Assembly (NCBI GenBank): GCA_035511075.1
Contig: DATKFW010000136.1
Coordinates: 75,400 to 139,399 of the forward strand
Length of the DNA stretch: 64,000 nt
Direction of reading: 5' to 3'
DNA from: DATAUD01 sp035511075
Lineage (GTDB): Bacteria; Verrucomicrobiota; Verrucomicrobiia; Limisphaerales; Palsa-1400
Made by a program: the position numbers and the translations under genes. The notes beneath the pieces were generated by a model. It made no database searches. It had not been told where the DNA came from and worked only from the letters and a program-made list of their open reading frames with translations. This document shows, piece by piece, positions 9,259-18,413 of this stretch (position 1 is the stretch's first letter; each line of letters opens with the position of its first letter).

Positions 9259-11100
9259 TCAGTTAGTCGTGGGGACGGCCCCGCCAGGCGGTTGGGCCGC
9301 GGCACCTTGCTTTTGCATTTGGCTCAATTGCGAACCCAGGGCGGTCACCTGTCGCTGCAAGTTAATTACTTGGTTGTTGAGGACATCCGTCGGATTGGTG
9401 ACATCGAAACCAACGGCCACATCGCCTTTGAAGTAAACTGTCAGCGGCTGTGTAATGTTGAACGCCGCCGGCGCGTATTGTTTGCTCGAGGCCACGGCGG
9501 AGTCCGTCCACGCGGGGTCGGCGCTTATGTCTTTCACGATGATATTGGAATTTGCGTTGTTGTCCCCATCTCTTTTTAGCTGCAACGGAGCGGTGGCAAT
9601 CTGGTAAGACATCAAGGCCGTCGACACGTCCGCCGAGTTCTTGCCCACAAGCCCGCGCAAATCCACGGTTGTCGCGGTCGGCACTGCCGCGTTTGTCAGC
9701 GCCGCGCCAATTTTCTGGGTGACGTACGAGGTGACGTAGTGGTTCATCATCGCCGCGTTGCTGAACCCGGTCGAAGTGAAGGCCTCTCTGTAGACATAGG
9801 TTGTGTCAAGAAACCTTTCCCTCATTTTCTCTTCCCCGCAGCAAAGGTCGCTCAAGCCGGGGCCGAGGCCGCTTAACGACAACCAATAGAATAACGCCGG
9901 GAAGGTGACCACTTGCCTGCGGCCTCCGCCAAAGTGGCAAATGTTGGTGATTTTCCCGTTTTTCACCGTTACGCACGCCAGGATCAACCGGCTGTCGCAA
10001 GGGTCCGGCGGACACGGCGGAAGCAAAGACGTGCAAAAGCAATCCAGGGCCGCGGCGATCAGGGTTTCCCCAATCTTGGCGCTGACCTGCTGCAGTTTGG
10101 CGATATAGGCGGGGTCGGGATCAGGTTGGGGGTCCTTTGGGGGAGTGGGAACCGTAATGTCCGCCAGTTTGGACTCCAACTTGCAATGGGTGACAAACGA
10201 ATCGGACAGTGCGTTTTGGACTGTCGAAAGATAGTTGCACACGGCTTGGTATGCCTGCTGATCTGTGGGCGAATAACCGACTGGAAGCGGGTTCTGCGCG
10301 TAAAGCGTTTTCAGCCCGTCAACGCACTGACAGATCTGGTATTCCAATGTGCCCGGCTGGGGTCCGTCCGTTTGGCTCGTTGCCGGCGCCTCGCAAACCA
10401 CACCGACCTGGAACCCCTCGATGACGCGGGTCGGTTCGCACGCCCCGGTCGTCGCCGTCGAGCTGGTCTGGCTCGCCGAAGACGAGCATCCGCAAGTCGA
10501 GGAAGATGACGATGACGAAGAGGAAGAAGCACGGGTGCCACCGCTCATAGTAGTCTGCCCCTGGGTTCCGCAACTCCCATTGCTCGAGGTCTGCTGCAGC
10601 GGCGTCACCATCCGTGATTGTTGTTCCTGATATTGAATCGTGATGCACCACGTCTGGCTCACGTCCTGACATGTCGGAGGCGGGGGCGTGTACCGCAGGG
10701 GCGAGCAATTACTCGTGGTCTGGGCCGGCTTGCAACAGGCCTGGATGGCTTTGAGGACGTTGAAGGGATAGTCCTGGCAGACAATGATGTCATTGCCGCA
10801 CGGATCGATGGCGTAACCGGTCTTGACGGTGACCCAGCCATCGCACTCGCTGCACACCACCTGCATCCCGCACACCACGCCCCAGCCGTGCAGAAAGCGA
10901 TTGTGCAGGCGGTTCTTGGCGAGCAAGTACGATTGTTCGTGGTTCAGGTCTCCGTCGGTGAGCAACTGCCCGGCGAAGTAACGTGTGCGGTCGAGACACT
11001 TCAGTCCGGTGCAAGCCGGGCAGGTGCAAGCCGCCGCAGTAGTCGGCGCCGTTGTGGTCGTGACGGGTAGTTTAGGATTAGGTGCAGAGATATACGCCAT
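9259..11100 (-). CDS. eCIS fibre-like protein 2 (shared N-terminal module, Ser-rich linker, coiled coil)
   Basis: 613 aa from the ATG at 11100, chosen over an upstream in-frame start because GGAGAAATCAC precedes it and the paralogous module begins just after. After a Thr-rich leader and CTCPACTGLKC comes RYFAGQLLTDGDLNHEQSY and NRFLHGWGVVCGMQV, then TGYAIDPCGNDIIV: the same module as its two neighbours. Around residue 195 there is a run of ten serines followed by CGCSSS, a flexible, cysteine-containing linker. The middle is cysteine-rich (CCKP, CFCTSLLPPCPPDPC). The end is a short coiled coil (VINLQRQVTALGSQLSQMQ) suitable for trimerisation. Probable role: fibre or baseplate-periphery protein. 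The many cysteines suggest disulfides or metal binding outside the cell. Confidence 0.75.
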   Translation of the reverse strand: MAYISAPNPKLPVTTTTAPTTAAACTCPACTGLKCLDRTRYFAGQLLTDGDLNHEQSYLLAKNRLHNRFLHGWGVVCGMQVVCSECDGWVTVKTGYAIDPCGNDIIVCQDYPFNVLKAIQACCKPAQTTSNCSPLRYTPPPPTCQDVSQTWCITIQYQEQQSRMVTPLQQTSSNGSCGTQGQTTMSGGTRASSSSSSSSSSTCGCSSSASQTSSTATTGACEPTRVIEGFQVGVVCEAPATSQTDGPQPGTLEYQICQCVDGLKTLYAQNPLPVGYSPTDQQAYQAVCNYLSTVQNALSDSFVTHCKLESKLADITVPTPPKDPQPDPDPAYIAKLQQVSAKIGETLIAAALDCFCTSLLPPCPPDPCDSRLILACVTVKNGKITNICHFGGGRRQVVTFPALFYWLSLSGLGPGLSDLCCGEEKMRERFLDTTYVYREAFTSTGFSNAAMMNHYVTSYVTQKIGAALTNAAVPTATTVDLRGLVGKNSADVSTALMSYQIATAPLQLKRDGDNNANSNIIVKDISADPAWTDSAVASSKQYAPAAFNITQPLTVYFKGDVAVGFDVTNPTDVLNNQVINLQRQVTALGSQLSQMQKQGAAAQPPGGAVPTTN

Positions 11101-11149
11101 GTGATTTCTCCAGTTTGTTTTTTCTGCCGGATCGGTCTGAATTTCTCGC

Positions 11150-13696
11150 CTATGTGCCCGGTGCGGGCAGTGTGAACCAACTGAAAAACAACCCGCCTTC
11201 GAGACCGAGGCCACTGCCCGCTGGGATCTCTCCGGTGGGGAACTGTGCTCGGACGAATTCAGAGCAAACCGCCAGGCCTGTCGCGTCCAGGACAAAGTCA
11301 CCTCTCAACCGCACTCGAATTTCCGCACCATTCAGCGCAGGGGGGATTTTGCTGGCGGGAAATAAGAACGCGAGGCCGTTTGCAGGCAACGTTGTGACTT
11401 TAGATACGTTTGCGGCCGGAATTGGATTAGGAATCGGGTTTCCGGCAATCGTCACCGGAAAAACTGCACCACGAATCAGATATTCGTTCGCAGCCGCCAC
11501 GCCAATCAAGCTCTTAGTCGTTGGTACCAAGGCCGACACTTGGAAGGAATTGAAATCCACTGGTGTTTGGGTTGAAATTGGACCGGAGAAAGCTACGACC
11601 AAACCCAAAAAATCAGTGTCTTTGATTTGAATTAGCTGCTGAGAATTCGAGGCGTGAACCCAACTGAGGGCAGTAATCCGGGTCAGGTTTGGTTCCAATC
11701 CCGGTCCTGCCGGCCCCGTTTGGCCCGTTTGCCCCGTTTGGCCCGTTTGCCCCGTTTGCCCGGTGGTCCCCGTTGGCCCCGTGGCGCCCTGCGCGCCAGT
11801 ACTTCCTGCCACTCCCTGTGGACCGGCTGGCCCCGCCGGTCCCGTCAGGCCTTGCGGTCCGGCCGGGCCGGTGCCAGGTCCTTGTTCCAGCAGACACCGA
11901 ACGACTTCCGTCAGCAAGTCCGTGCTGACCAAAAGACGGCGATCCTTCAGATTGTCAATCTGATCGGTCCCAGGGGGATGGGAAGTCGGATTCGTGATTG
12001 AATCGCCATAGATGTAACCATCGACGGTGGCCAGGACGATGCAGTTGCCATCCGCGCAATCCGGACAGGGCTCAAGCGCTTCCTCAAACAGGCACCCACA
12101 ATCTGTTTGAGACACATTAATAATTGCCACTCCGCCAGCCGTGCTGTCAGCCGGGTTGATCCAGGGAACGTAGAGATTCGTGCCGTCCTGAGAGAGCGTC
12201 TCGTCCACCGGTCCGATTCCAACAGCAACCGGCGCTCCGAGGTAGTTCGGTTGGCTTGCTTCGATGGCGTGCCTGTTCACGGCCTGCACGTAGGCGGTGT
12301 TCGCCGCGTCTTGTTCCAAAACGTACGCCCAGTGCCCGCCCGGTGACATCAACACTTCGATCGGCGCATATTGGAAGCCGGTCGCTGTTTGGGTCTCAAC
12401 ATTCGCCGAACCGGGTCCGGTCGCCGGTATCTTGACGAAATACAGCGTTGAAGCCGCCGGGGTCGTGTCGAGCGCTGCCAGGACATCGCCCGCAGTGGTG
12501 GTCGCAATCGCCAGAGAGGACGGTTTCGTATTCGCGGGCAGCGCGATTGAAATCGCGGTTGTTGGGAGTGGCGCAAGCTGAATCGCGCTGACAATATTGC
12601 TCCCACTGGCCGCATAGGCATACAGCCCGCCCGGACTGACGGCGACGGAAATGGGTGCGGCTGGCAACGTGACTGCCGTGGAAGTCGCGGCGGGGGCGGC
12701 CGCGTTTACTCCGCTCCAAACTGCCATACCCGCCGTCGGGCCAAACGAAATGAGCATCCCTTCCTGTCCCGGAACGGCGACCAGACGAAGTTTCGAATCG
12801 CTAACTGTGCCCACGTTGATTTGCTGCACCGTCGCGGTCAGGTTTGTCGCCGCGAACACGCTGATCTGTGGCAGTGCCGCTGCCCCCGCGGGCTGCGTCG
12901 CCACGTAGATGAAATCTCCCTCCGGCGCGATGGCCAGGTCCAGGCCCGTGGCGTTCGAGAATACGAATGGCGGGGGTATCTGCGTGTATTTGTCGTCGAA
13001 AACGTACAACGTCGCCGTCGAGGCGCCGCCCGACGTGACCGAAGTCAACACGTAGAGGCTATTGCTGTCCGGATTTTCCGCCACCGCTGCGACGCCCGTC
13101 AGATTGAGCGTATTGGCCCACTTCAACTTCACGTCTCGCGCGTCGGCCGCGACGGGCTTCGGATCAATGTTCACGTCGAACTCATGGCCCTCCAGGATGC
13201 GATTGGGCTGGCACGATGCGCCGTTGCAACTGCAATCGTCGAAGAGGACCGGCATGTCTTCGGTGGGGCACTCCTTGTAGCGGAGGCAGATTTGAATCGT
13301 GTGTTTGGTCGTCGTATCCGGCTGCGAATTTTGCCCGTTTTGCTGCTGCCAATTGGCCAGAAACCGCGCTTTGAAATCGAAATATTCCTCGCATGTCACA
13401 AGTATCTCGCGGCCGCAACAATCAATGGCCGTTCCGGGCTTAATCACGACATACTGTTTCTGGCAGGCTGGATTGGGGTGCTGCTCGACCTTCAACCCGC
13501 ACACCGCGCCCCATCCGTGCAGGCGCTGGTTATGCCGCCGGAGTTTGCCCATGGTGTATCGCTGTTCATCGGTGAAATCGCGCTCGACCAGCAGCTTGCC
13601 TGTGAAATAATTGTTGCGCGCCAATTGCGTGATGTCGCACTCCACGCAGCCACTCCTGGCGCCAGACGGGATGTTTTTGCAATTGCAGTTACCCAT
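11150..13696 (-). CDS. eCIS fibre-like protein 1 (shared module, beta-propeller, collagen-like stalk)
   Basis: 848 aa. The N-terminus has CNCKN and CVEC, then NNYFTGKLLVERDFTDEQRY, RLHGWGAVCGLKV and PGTAIDCCGREILV, the module shared with the two following proteins. Residues about 190-530 contain repeating YVLTS / FIYVAT / YAYAAS blades (YVTN/NHL-like, each with a following aliphatic strand), a probable beta-propeller. Residues about 604-669 are collagen-like G-x-y triplets including five GQT units. The last 180 residues are beta-rich and could be a receptor-binding head. The layout of anchor, propeller, rigid stalk and head suits a fibre. The start is the ATG at 13696, 17 bp after the preceding gene. 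Confidence 0.75.
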   Translation of the reverse strand: MGNCNCKNIPSGARSGCVECDITQLARNNYFTGKLLVERDFTDEQRYTMGKLRRHNQRLHGWGAVCGLKVEQHPNPACQKQYVVIKPGTAIDCCGREILVTCEEYFDFKARFLANWQQQNGQNSQPDTTTKHTIQICLRYKECPTEDMPVLFDDCSCNGASCQPNRILEGHEFDVNIDPKPVAADARDVKLKWANTLNLTGVAAVAENPDSNSLYVLTSVTSGGASTATLYVFDDKYTQIPPPFVFSNATGLDLAIAPEGDFIYVATQPAGAAALPQISVFAATNLTATVQQINVGTVSDSKLRLVAVPGQEGMLISFGPTAGMAVWSGVNAAAPAATSTAVTLPAAPISVAVSPGGLYAYAASGSNIVSAIQLAPLPTTAISIALPANTKPSSLAIATTTAGDVLAALDTTPAASTLYFVKIPATGPGSANVETQTATGFQYAPIEVLMSPGGHWAYVLEQDAANTAYVQAVNRHAIEASQPNYLGAPVAVGIGPVDETLSQDGTNLYVPWINPADSTAGGVAIINVSQTDCGCLFEEALEPCPDCADGNCIVLATVDGYIYGDSITNPTSHPPGTDQIDNLKDRRLLVSTDLLTEVVRCLLEQGPGTGPAGPQGLTGPAGPAGPQGVAGSTGAQGATGPTGTTGQTGQTGQTGQTGQTGPAGPGLEPNLTRITALSWVHASNSQQLIQIKDTDFLGLVVAFSGPISTQTPVDFNSFQVSALVPTTKSLIGVAAANEYLIRGAVFPVTIAGNPIPNPIPAANVSKVTTLPANGLAFLFPASKIPPALNGAEIRVRLRGDFVLDATGLAVCSEFVRAQFPTGEIPAGSGLGLEGGLFFSWFTLPAPGT
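11690..11885 (-). repeat. Collagen-like coding repeat inside fibre-like protein 1
   Basis: On the minus strand this stretch codes an uninterrupted series of Gly-X-Y triplets (GPQ, GLT, GPA, GVA, GST and so on), with a core of five consecutive GQT triplets encoded by near-identical 9-bp units at about 11,715-11,765. Such repeats form triple-helical stalks in phage fibres and can change in number by slippage. Confidence 0.85.
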
Positions 13697-13713
13697 GATT
13701 CAAGGTCTTTCTT

Positions 13714-15954
13714 TCAGTTCAAAACAGTGTTGCTGCCCAGTCGCGAGTCGCCGCCAATCTGCAACGGACGCGCCGTCTGCTTCTCTCCCGGTGTGCCAAG
13801 CACGGTATCGTAACCGAGCTGGCCCTGGCCCGCGATCACACCCTGCGGATACCTGGCAATGACCGTGTCCACGCCGATAAACCCCTGAATTCCCACGCGC
13901 ATCCGCGGCTCGGCCCATTCCAAAGTCCCAAGCGTGTGCGCGGGCTTGGCCATATCGATGATTTGCAGCAGAGCCTGCCGATCGCTTTCGCCGGCCCCCG
14001 GCCATCGAGGCACCACCACCAGGAATTGGTGGGCGTAGGCGTTGAAAAGATCCAGGCTGGGGTTGCCGTAATCGATCAACTGAAACGATCCGACCCGCGA
14101 ATTGACGCCCACCTGCAAGCGCTTCGTGACCGCGTCGCCGAACACGGCCGAGCAATCCCCCAGTTTCGAGCCGTTCACAAACAGCCAGCGTCGCAGGCGG
14201 AATTGTTCGAGAATCCGCGGGCGCACCCCGGCGTAGAGTTCAATCTGCAGCCGCATTCCTTTGGGCGTTCCCCGCAACGCGAACAGCCGATGCGCCTGCC
14301 TCACCAGCTCCCGGCGTTTTTCCACCGGCCAGTTGTTCTGCAAACTCATTCCCAGCCAGGAGGCCAGCCAGGAAAGAAAATCCGTCCCTCCGGTGTTTTT
14401 TCGGTTGGCGGGCGTCGCCATGGGATCAAAATAGCGCGCAATGTCGGTGACCTGATCGGAAGTCTTCCCCCAAATCGTGTCAAATATAGACAGGAACCGG
14501 TCCAGAAAATCACTGCTGACCGGGTCTTCACGGTAAACGGCGGGCAAGTATTGCAGCGAGGAAGCGCGCGGATAATATACCTTCACTTTTCGGATTTCAG
14601 GCGTCGCCGCGCCGTCGCCGGTCAGGGTCAGCCGCAACCACAAGTAACGCCCTGGCTGACTTCGAATCAGGCAATCCCATTTGCCGGTGGTGGTGTCCGT
14701 ATCGGTTTGGTTTGTGGCCCAGCGGCTTTCCCCCAGACTGAGGATCTCTTCGATGGTTTTCGCCGACTCCGCGGTGAACGTATCCACGGTCACTCCCGTT
14801 CCAAGCGGAACTGAGCCTTCCAGCCAGACTCGATGCCAGACGCACCGATAAGTCTTGCTGTCGAGCGCATCGGAATAGTAAGTGCCCTCGGTTTGGTAAG
14901 CAGCCGGCGTCGTGAGCTGGCAAACGCGCTGGGCGCCGTCCGCGTACAACGGATTGCCGCACCGGTCATACATCAGCGAGGCGGCAAATGCTTTCGTCGA
15001 TCCGCAGCACTTGAAGGAGCACCAGTTTCCATCGCCGTCCGGTTGGTAAAAGTAAATCCGCCGCGTGACGCAATCGCTCAAGCAGAGGTTGCCATTGACA
15101 TCCACGGCCACGGCCGTCGGGCAAAAGCGGCCCTTGATCTCATCGGGTTGCCCTACTTTGCCGGCGAACTCGCCGTTGGGATTCAAAACGACCACGCAAT
15201 TTTGGTTTTCCTGAACCACGTAAATCCTTCCAGCCTGGTCCAGCGCCACGCGCGTCGGCTTGACCAATGCCGGTGAGGTCGCCCCAGCGCCCGTGTAGGC
15301 CGCGCGCCAGCAGCCCTGCGCGTCAAAGACGTGAATCAACCCATTCGAATAGTCGGAGACGTAGGCCCAGTTTCGCGGGGAAATGGCAACATCCCACGGC
15401 TGCCAGGTCCCCGGCGGCAGAGCGCGCTGCGCTTTGCAGTTGGGTCCGGATTGCGGCATCACCACGGTCGGGACGGCCTGATCCACGCTGATTCCAGCGG
15501 CTGACGAGGTCACCTTTAAGGGCCCCCAAATGCCGCGCAACGCGAGGCCCTTTGCGGAAAAAATTTGCACGCGGCTGTTGCCCGTATCCGCGACATAGAT
15601 ATTGTCCAATCCGGAAACCGCCAGGCCGCGTGGGTTACAGAACTGGCGCGGATCGCTGCCGGACCCGCCCGTGCATGGCAGCACAACGAACTGTTGCAGG
15701 CAAGGGTCAAAGCGCTTAAGGAGGCAGGCTTTGCAGTCAAGTATATACACCCGGTCCCGGCTGTCAATGGCCACGCCGATCGCCGCCAGCAGGCCGCCGA
15801 GGCTCCCGGCGGCATCCGTCAACGGCCGCTCGGACCCCGGCACTGCCTGGAGGCTCAAGACCTTGCCGCCCTGCGTGAGTGTCGCGTTGACCAGCGACGC
15901 TTCGCGCCAGCCAGCCAGCCCGTTGAGCAGGTAATGAGGTGTTTGGGGAGGCAT
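13714..15954 (-). CDS. Baseplate tail-protein-I-like domain fused to NHL beta-propeller (Afp12-like)
   Basis: 746 aa. Residues about 50-350 contain NHL-type repeats (DRVYILDCKACLLKRFD, NPRGLAVSGLDNIYVADTGN, VALDQAGRIYVVQ, VAVDVNGNLCLSD), a six-bladed propeller candidate. Residues about 465-660 match the phage tail protein family of TIGR02242 (P2 gpI-like): LQYLPAVYREDP, FLDRFLSIFDTIWGKT, FLSWLASWLGM and RELVRQAHRLFALRGTP. It follows the baseplate J gene by 12 bp, as Afp12 follows Afp11. Role: completes the baseplate wedge. The added propeller may anchor fibres or bind ligands (inference). Confidence 0.85.
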   Translation of the reverse strand: MPPQTPHYLLNGLAGWREASLVNATLTQGGKVLSLQAVPGSERPLTDAAGSLGGLLAAIGVAIDSRDRVYILDCKACLLKRFDPCLQQFVVLPCTGGSGSDPRQFCNPRGLAVSGLDNIYVADTGNSRVQIFSAKGLALRGIWGPLKVTSSAAGISVDQAVPTVVMPQSGPNCKAQRALPPGTWQPWDVAISPRNWAYVSDYSNGLIHVFDAQGCWRAAYTGAGATSPALVKPTRVALDQAGRIYVVQENQNCVVVLNPNGEFAGKVGQPDEIKGRFCPTAVAVDVNGNLCLSDCVTRRIYFYQPDGDGNWCSFKCCGSTKAFAASLMYDRCGNPLYADGAQRVCQLTTPAAYQTEGTYYSDALDSKTYRCVWHRVWLEGSVPLGTGVTVDTFTAESAKTIEEILSLGESRWATNQTDTDTTTGKWDCLIRSQPGRYLWLRLTLTGDGAATPEIRKVKVYYPRASSLQYLPAVYREDPVSSDFLDRFLSIFDTIWGKTSDQVTDIARYFDPMATPANRKNTGGTDFLSWLASWLGMSLQNNWPVEKRRELVRQAHRLFALRGTPKGMRLQIELYAGVRPRILEQFRLRRWLFVNGSKLGDCSAVFGDAVTKRLQVGVNSRVGSFQLIDYGNPSLDLFNAYAHQFLVVVPRWPGAGESDRQALLQIIDMAKPAHTLGTLEWAEPRMRVGIQGFIGVDTVIARYPQGVIAGQGQLGYDTVLGTPGEKQTARPLQIGGDSRLGSNTVLN

Positions 15955-15966
15955 TTTGCCGATCTC

Positions 15967-17979
15967 CTAGGATGAAGTGTCGTACGACACCGAAACATCG
16001 TGGCCCAAAGGATCGTTGGTGAGCAGTTCTCCGGGATTAATTGGCACGTCCCGGCAAAATGTCTGCATTTGGTCGTCCAGAAATATCAACAACTGGTTGT
16101 CCTGGATTATATCGACGCCCGGAGTATCCAGGATAACTCGATAGACATCCGAATAATAAATTTCCCCGCCAAATGGCCAGCCGGTCCCGTCGTCACCGCC
16201 CTGCAGCGGACTGAAGAAGGTGGTAAGCGCGTCCTGGACCGCAGTTTGCACCGTCGCAAGATCGAACCCCGCGTCAACAATGATCTGCACCTGGACCTTG
16301 ATCTTCCGGTAAACCGGTCCCACCACGTACACTTCGCAAGTCAGCAGACGGTGGGAGTCCAGGTACGTGCATACCGCCTGCAACGTGGTCTGGTTTGGCG
16401 TCGGGTTGGCCGCGGGCGAATTGGGAACAACAACAACGGTCACCACGCCTGGAATTTGACCGTTCGGATAATCCGGGTGAAAGAGCGGCAGCGCCAGTGC
16501 GCGCGCAACGTTGCCGCCCGGCGCTTGCGTGGCCAGGTACACAAAATCGTCATCGGTCACCGCGCGCCCCTTGCTTTGCAACGCCTGTGGCGCGCGCAGT
16601 TGCGCGTCCGCCACAGTCTCCTCGTCGGTGCCGCCGCTGGCGGCTTGATTGTTGGTCGCCGCGTTGATCGATTGGACGGTCGTGAGGATTTGCGTGATGG
16701 TATTGGCGCCGACGTTGCCCTGACTCCCGCCGCCGGCTCGGTACATTTGCGCCATGATGTTCCCCGTCGGATTGTTCAGGTTTGCCGCCGGGATGCGTCC
16801 GTTATCTCCTGAACCCATCGTCACCACACCGGTGTCCCGGTCAAACGTAAAGACGGCGTCGTCGGGCCCTGAACTGTAGAAATCGTCCACTTCCTGCCAA
16901 ACGATGAATCCCTGCCCTTCATCAACGGCGAGCTGTATGTCCGTCACTGTCACTGTGTTCGTCGCTGCCGTTTGCGTGCCACCGGATGCGCTTACCTGCA
17001 GAGGCGTGCTCAAGGCGACCACCGGCGTGTTGGCCACCTGGAAAGTTTGGTTTGGCGTGCCGTCGCTCCCGCCCAGCACTTCGTCGGTGAACGTGATTGC
17101 CTGAGTCGCGTTGGTGGTGTTGGTCAGAATGGAGGCCACTTGCGGCGGCGTCTCGTAACTGGCGGCCGTCACTCGCGCGCGAAACCAGTAATAGTTGCCG
17201 GTCACACTGCCGATCTGCGCCATGACCACGTTGCTGCCTGGACCGAAAAAGAGGATGCTGCCGTCCTGGGAAAACGCCCGGGTTCCGTCGCTGGAAAATT
17301 CGAGCGATACCCACTGGGTGCCGTTCCAATACTCCCAGGCCAGCGTGGCGGGCGGGGGAATCGCCGCCCCGCATTGCATGATCGGTTGCGTCAAGCCATC
17401 ATTGAAGAGGCTCACCGCCAGGTTGATTTGAACGTCGGGAAAAGCCACGGGCGAGGTGAAGCCCAATAGCAGCGCGCTCCCGACCTGCGAGTCCTCGCCA
17501 AAGGGATAAAACCACTGGCCGGCATTGGCGTTGGACGCGGTTTGCACCGTGTAGCCGGTTCCGTCGAATGTCTGGACAGCTCCCAGCACGGCGCCGATGA
17601 CGATCAACGACTCGTCGGTCTCGAAAATAATGGGCGTCCCGGTTGCTCCCGTCGCGGCGATCTGCGTTCCCTGCGGCACGGTGACGCTCGTCAAATCGGG
17701 ACGGGATACGGTGAAGGTAATTGCCGCAGTGGCCGGCTGGGCCGCCTCCAGTTCGATGCCCAGCAATTGAAGAAACTTGATGTAGTTCAGATCCGGCACC
17801 TGGTTGAGCCGGTAGACCATGATCTCCGTCATCCACGCGAATAATTCGACCAGCGTTATGCCAGGATCGCTTTCATTGAAATTGGTCCACTCCGGCACGT
17901 AGCGCGTGATGAGTGTCTTGGCTTGGGCCACTATGTCGGCGAATTGCCGATCGTCCAGATTGGGTGCGGTTAGGGGCAT
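15967..17979 (-). CDS. Baseplate J / putative baseplate assembly protein (Afp11-like)
   Basis: 670 aa. The N-terminus is the hallmark of the TIGR02243 'putative baseplate assembly protein' group: NLDDRQFADIVAQAK, YVPEWTNFNESDPGITLVEL and FAWMTEIMVYRLNQVP. The C-terminal half carries baseplate-J features (GRAVTDDDFVYLA, GVVTVVVVPN, LTCEVYVVGPVYRKIKVQV). This protein is the major wedge component that links the central hub to the sheath and triggers contraction. Only 2 bp separate it from the gp25-like gene upstream, the standard order in eCIS. Confidence 0.93.
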   Translation of the reverse strand: MPLTAPNLDDRQFADIVAQAKTLITRYVPEWTNFNESDPGITLVELFAWMTEIMVYRLNQVPDLNYIKFLQLLGIELEAAQPATAAITFTVSRPDLTSVTVPQGTQIAATGATGTPIIFETDESLIVIGAVLGAVQTFDGTGYTVQTASNANAGQWFYPFGEDSQVGSALLLGFTSPVAFPDVQINLAVSLFNDGLTQPIMQCGAAIPPPATLAWEYWNGTQWVSLEFSSDGTRAFSQDGSILFFGPGSNVVMAQIGSVTGNYYWFRARVTAASYETPPQVASILTNTTNATQAITFTDEVLGGSDGTPNQTFQVANTPVVALSTPLQVSASGGTQTAATNTVTVTDIQLAVDEGQGFIVWQEVDDFYSSGPDDAVFTFDRDTGVVTMGSGDNGRIPAANLNNPTGNIMAQMYRAGGGSQGNVGANTITQILTTVQSINAATNNQAASGGTDEETVADAQLRAPQALQSKGRAVTDDDFVYLATQAPGGNVARALALPLFHPDYPNGQIPGVVTVVVVPNSPAANPTPNQTTLQAVCTYLDSHRLLTCEVYVVGPVYRKIKVQVQIIVDAGFDLATVQTAVQDALTTFFSPLQGGDDGTGWPFGGEIYYSDVYRVILDTPGVDIIQDNQLLIFLDDQMQTFCRDVPINPGELLTNDPLGHDVSVSYDTSS

Positions 17980-17981
17980 TG

Positions 17982-18410
17982 TTAATCTCCCGATCCTTCG
18001 GTTATGTAGAACGGATACACCAGGTTGCCGAAGGCGTTGTTTGAGCGGATGCGGTAATCGACGCGGATCAGCATCGTATTCGCCTCGTCTGGCGCCGAAG
18101 TCACGTTGACATCCAGCACATCAATCCGCGGCTCCCATTGTGTCAGCGCATCCTTGACCAGATGCTGGATGTTTCCCTGTGTCGCGGGGCTGTTGGGCGC
18201 GAACACCAGGTCATGAATCCCGCACCCAAAGGTGGGGAGCATTTGCCGCTCCCCGCGCGCGGTTCCCAGAATAATCCAGATTGCTTCCTGAACACTCTGT
18301 TCTCCAACCGAGTAGCAAAATCCACCGGCCGGAGTGGTCCGCACCGGGAATTTCCAGCCGGTCCCCAAAAAGGGGCGCGACAGATTGGCGTTGGCAGTGT
18401 TACCGGCCAT
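17982..18410 (-). CDS. gp25/GPW-family baseplate wedge protein (Afp9-like)
   Basis: 142 aa, normal for the family. Diagnostic elements are FPVRTTPAGGFCYSVGEQS, SVQEAIWIILGTARGERQM (the conserved 'I..iL.T..GER.m.p.fG' signature), LPTFGCGIHDLVFAP and VKDALTQWEPRIDVLDV. gp25-like proteins sit at the junction of baseplate and first sheath ring and nucleate sheath polymerisation. The ATG at 18410 lies 3 bp downstream of the preceding stop. Confidence 0.95.
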   Translation of the reverse strand: MAGNTANANLSRPFLGTGWKFPVRTTPAGGFCYSVGEQSVQEAIWIILGTARGERQMLPTFGCGIHDLVFAPNSPATQGNIQHLVKDALTQWEPRIDVLDVNVTSAPDEANTMLIRVDYRIRSNNAFGNLVYPFYITEGSGD

Positions 18411-18413
18411 AGT

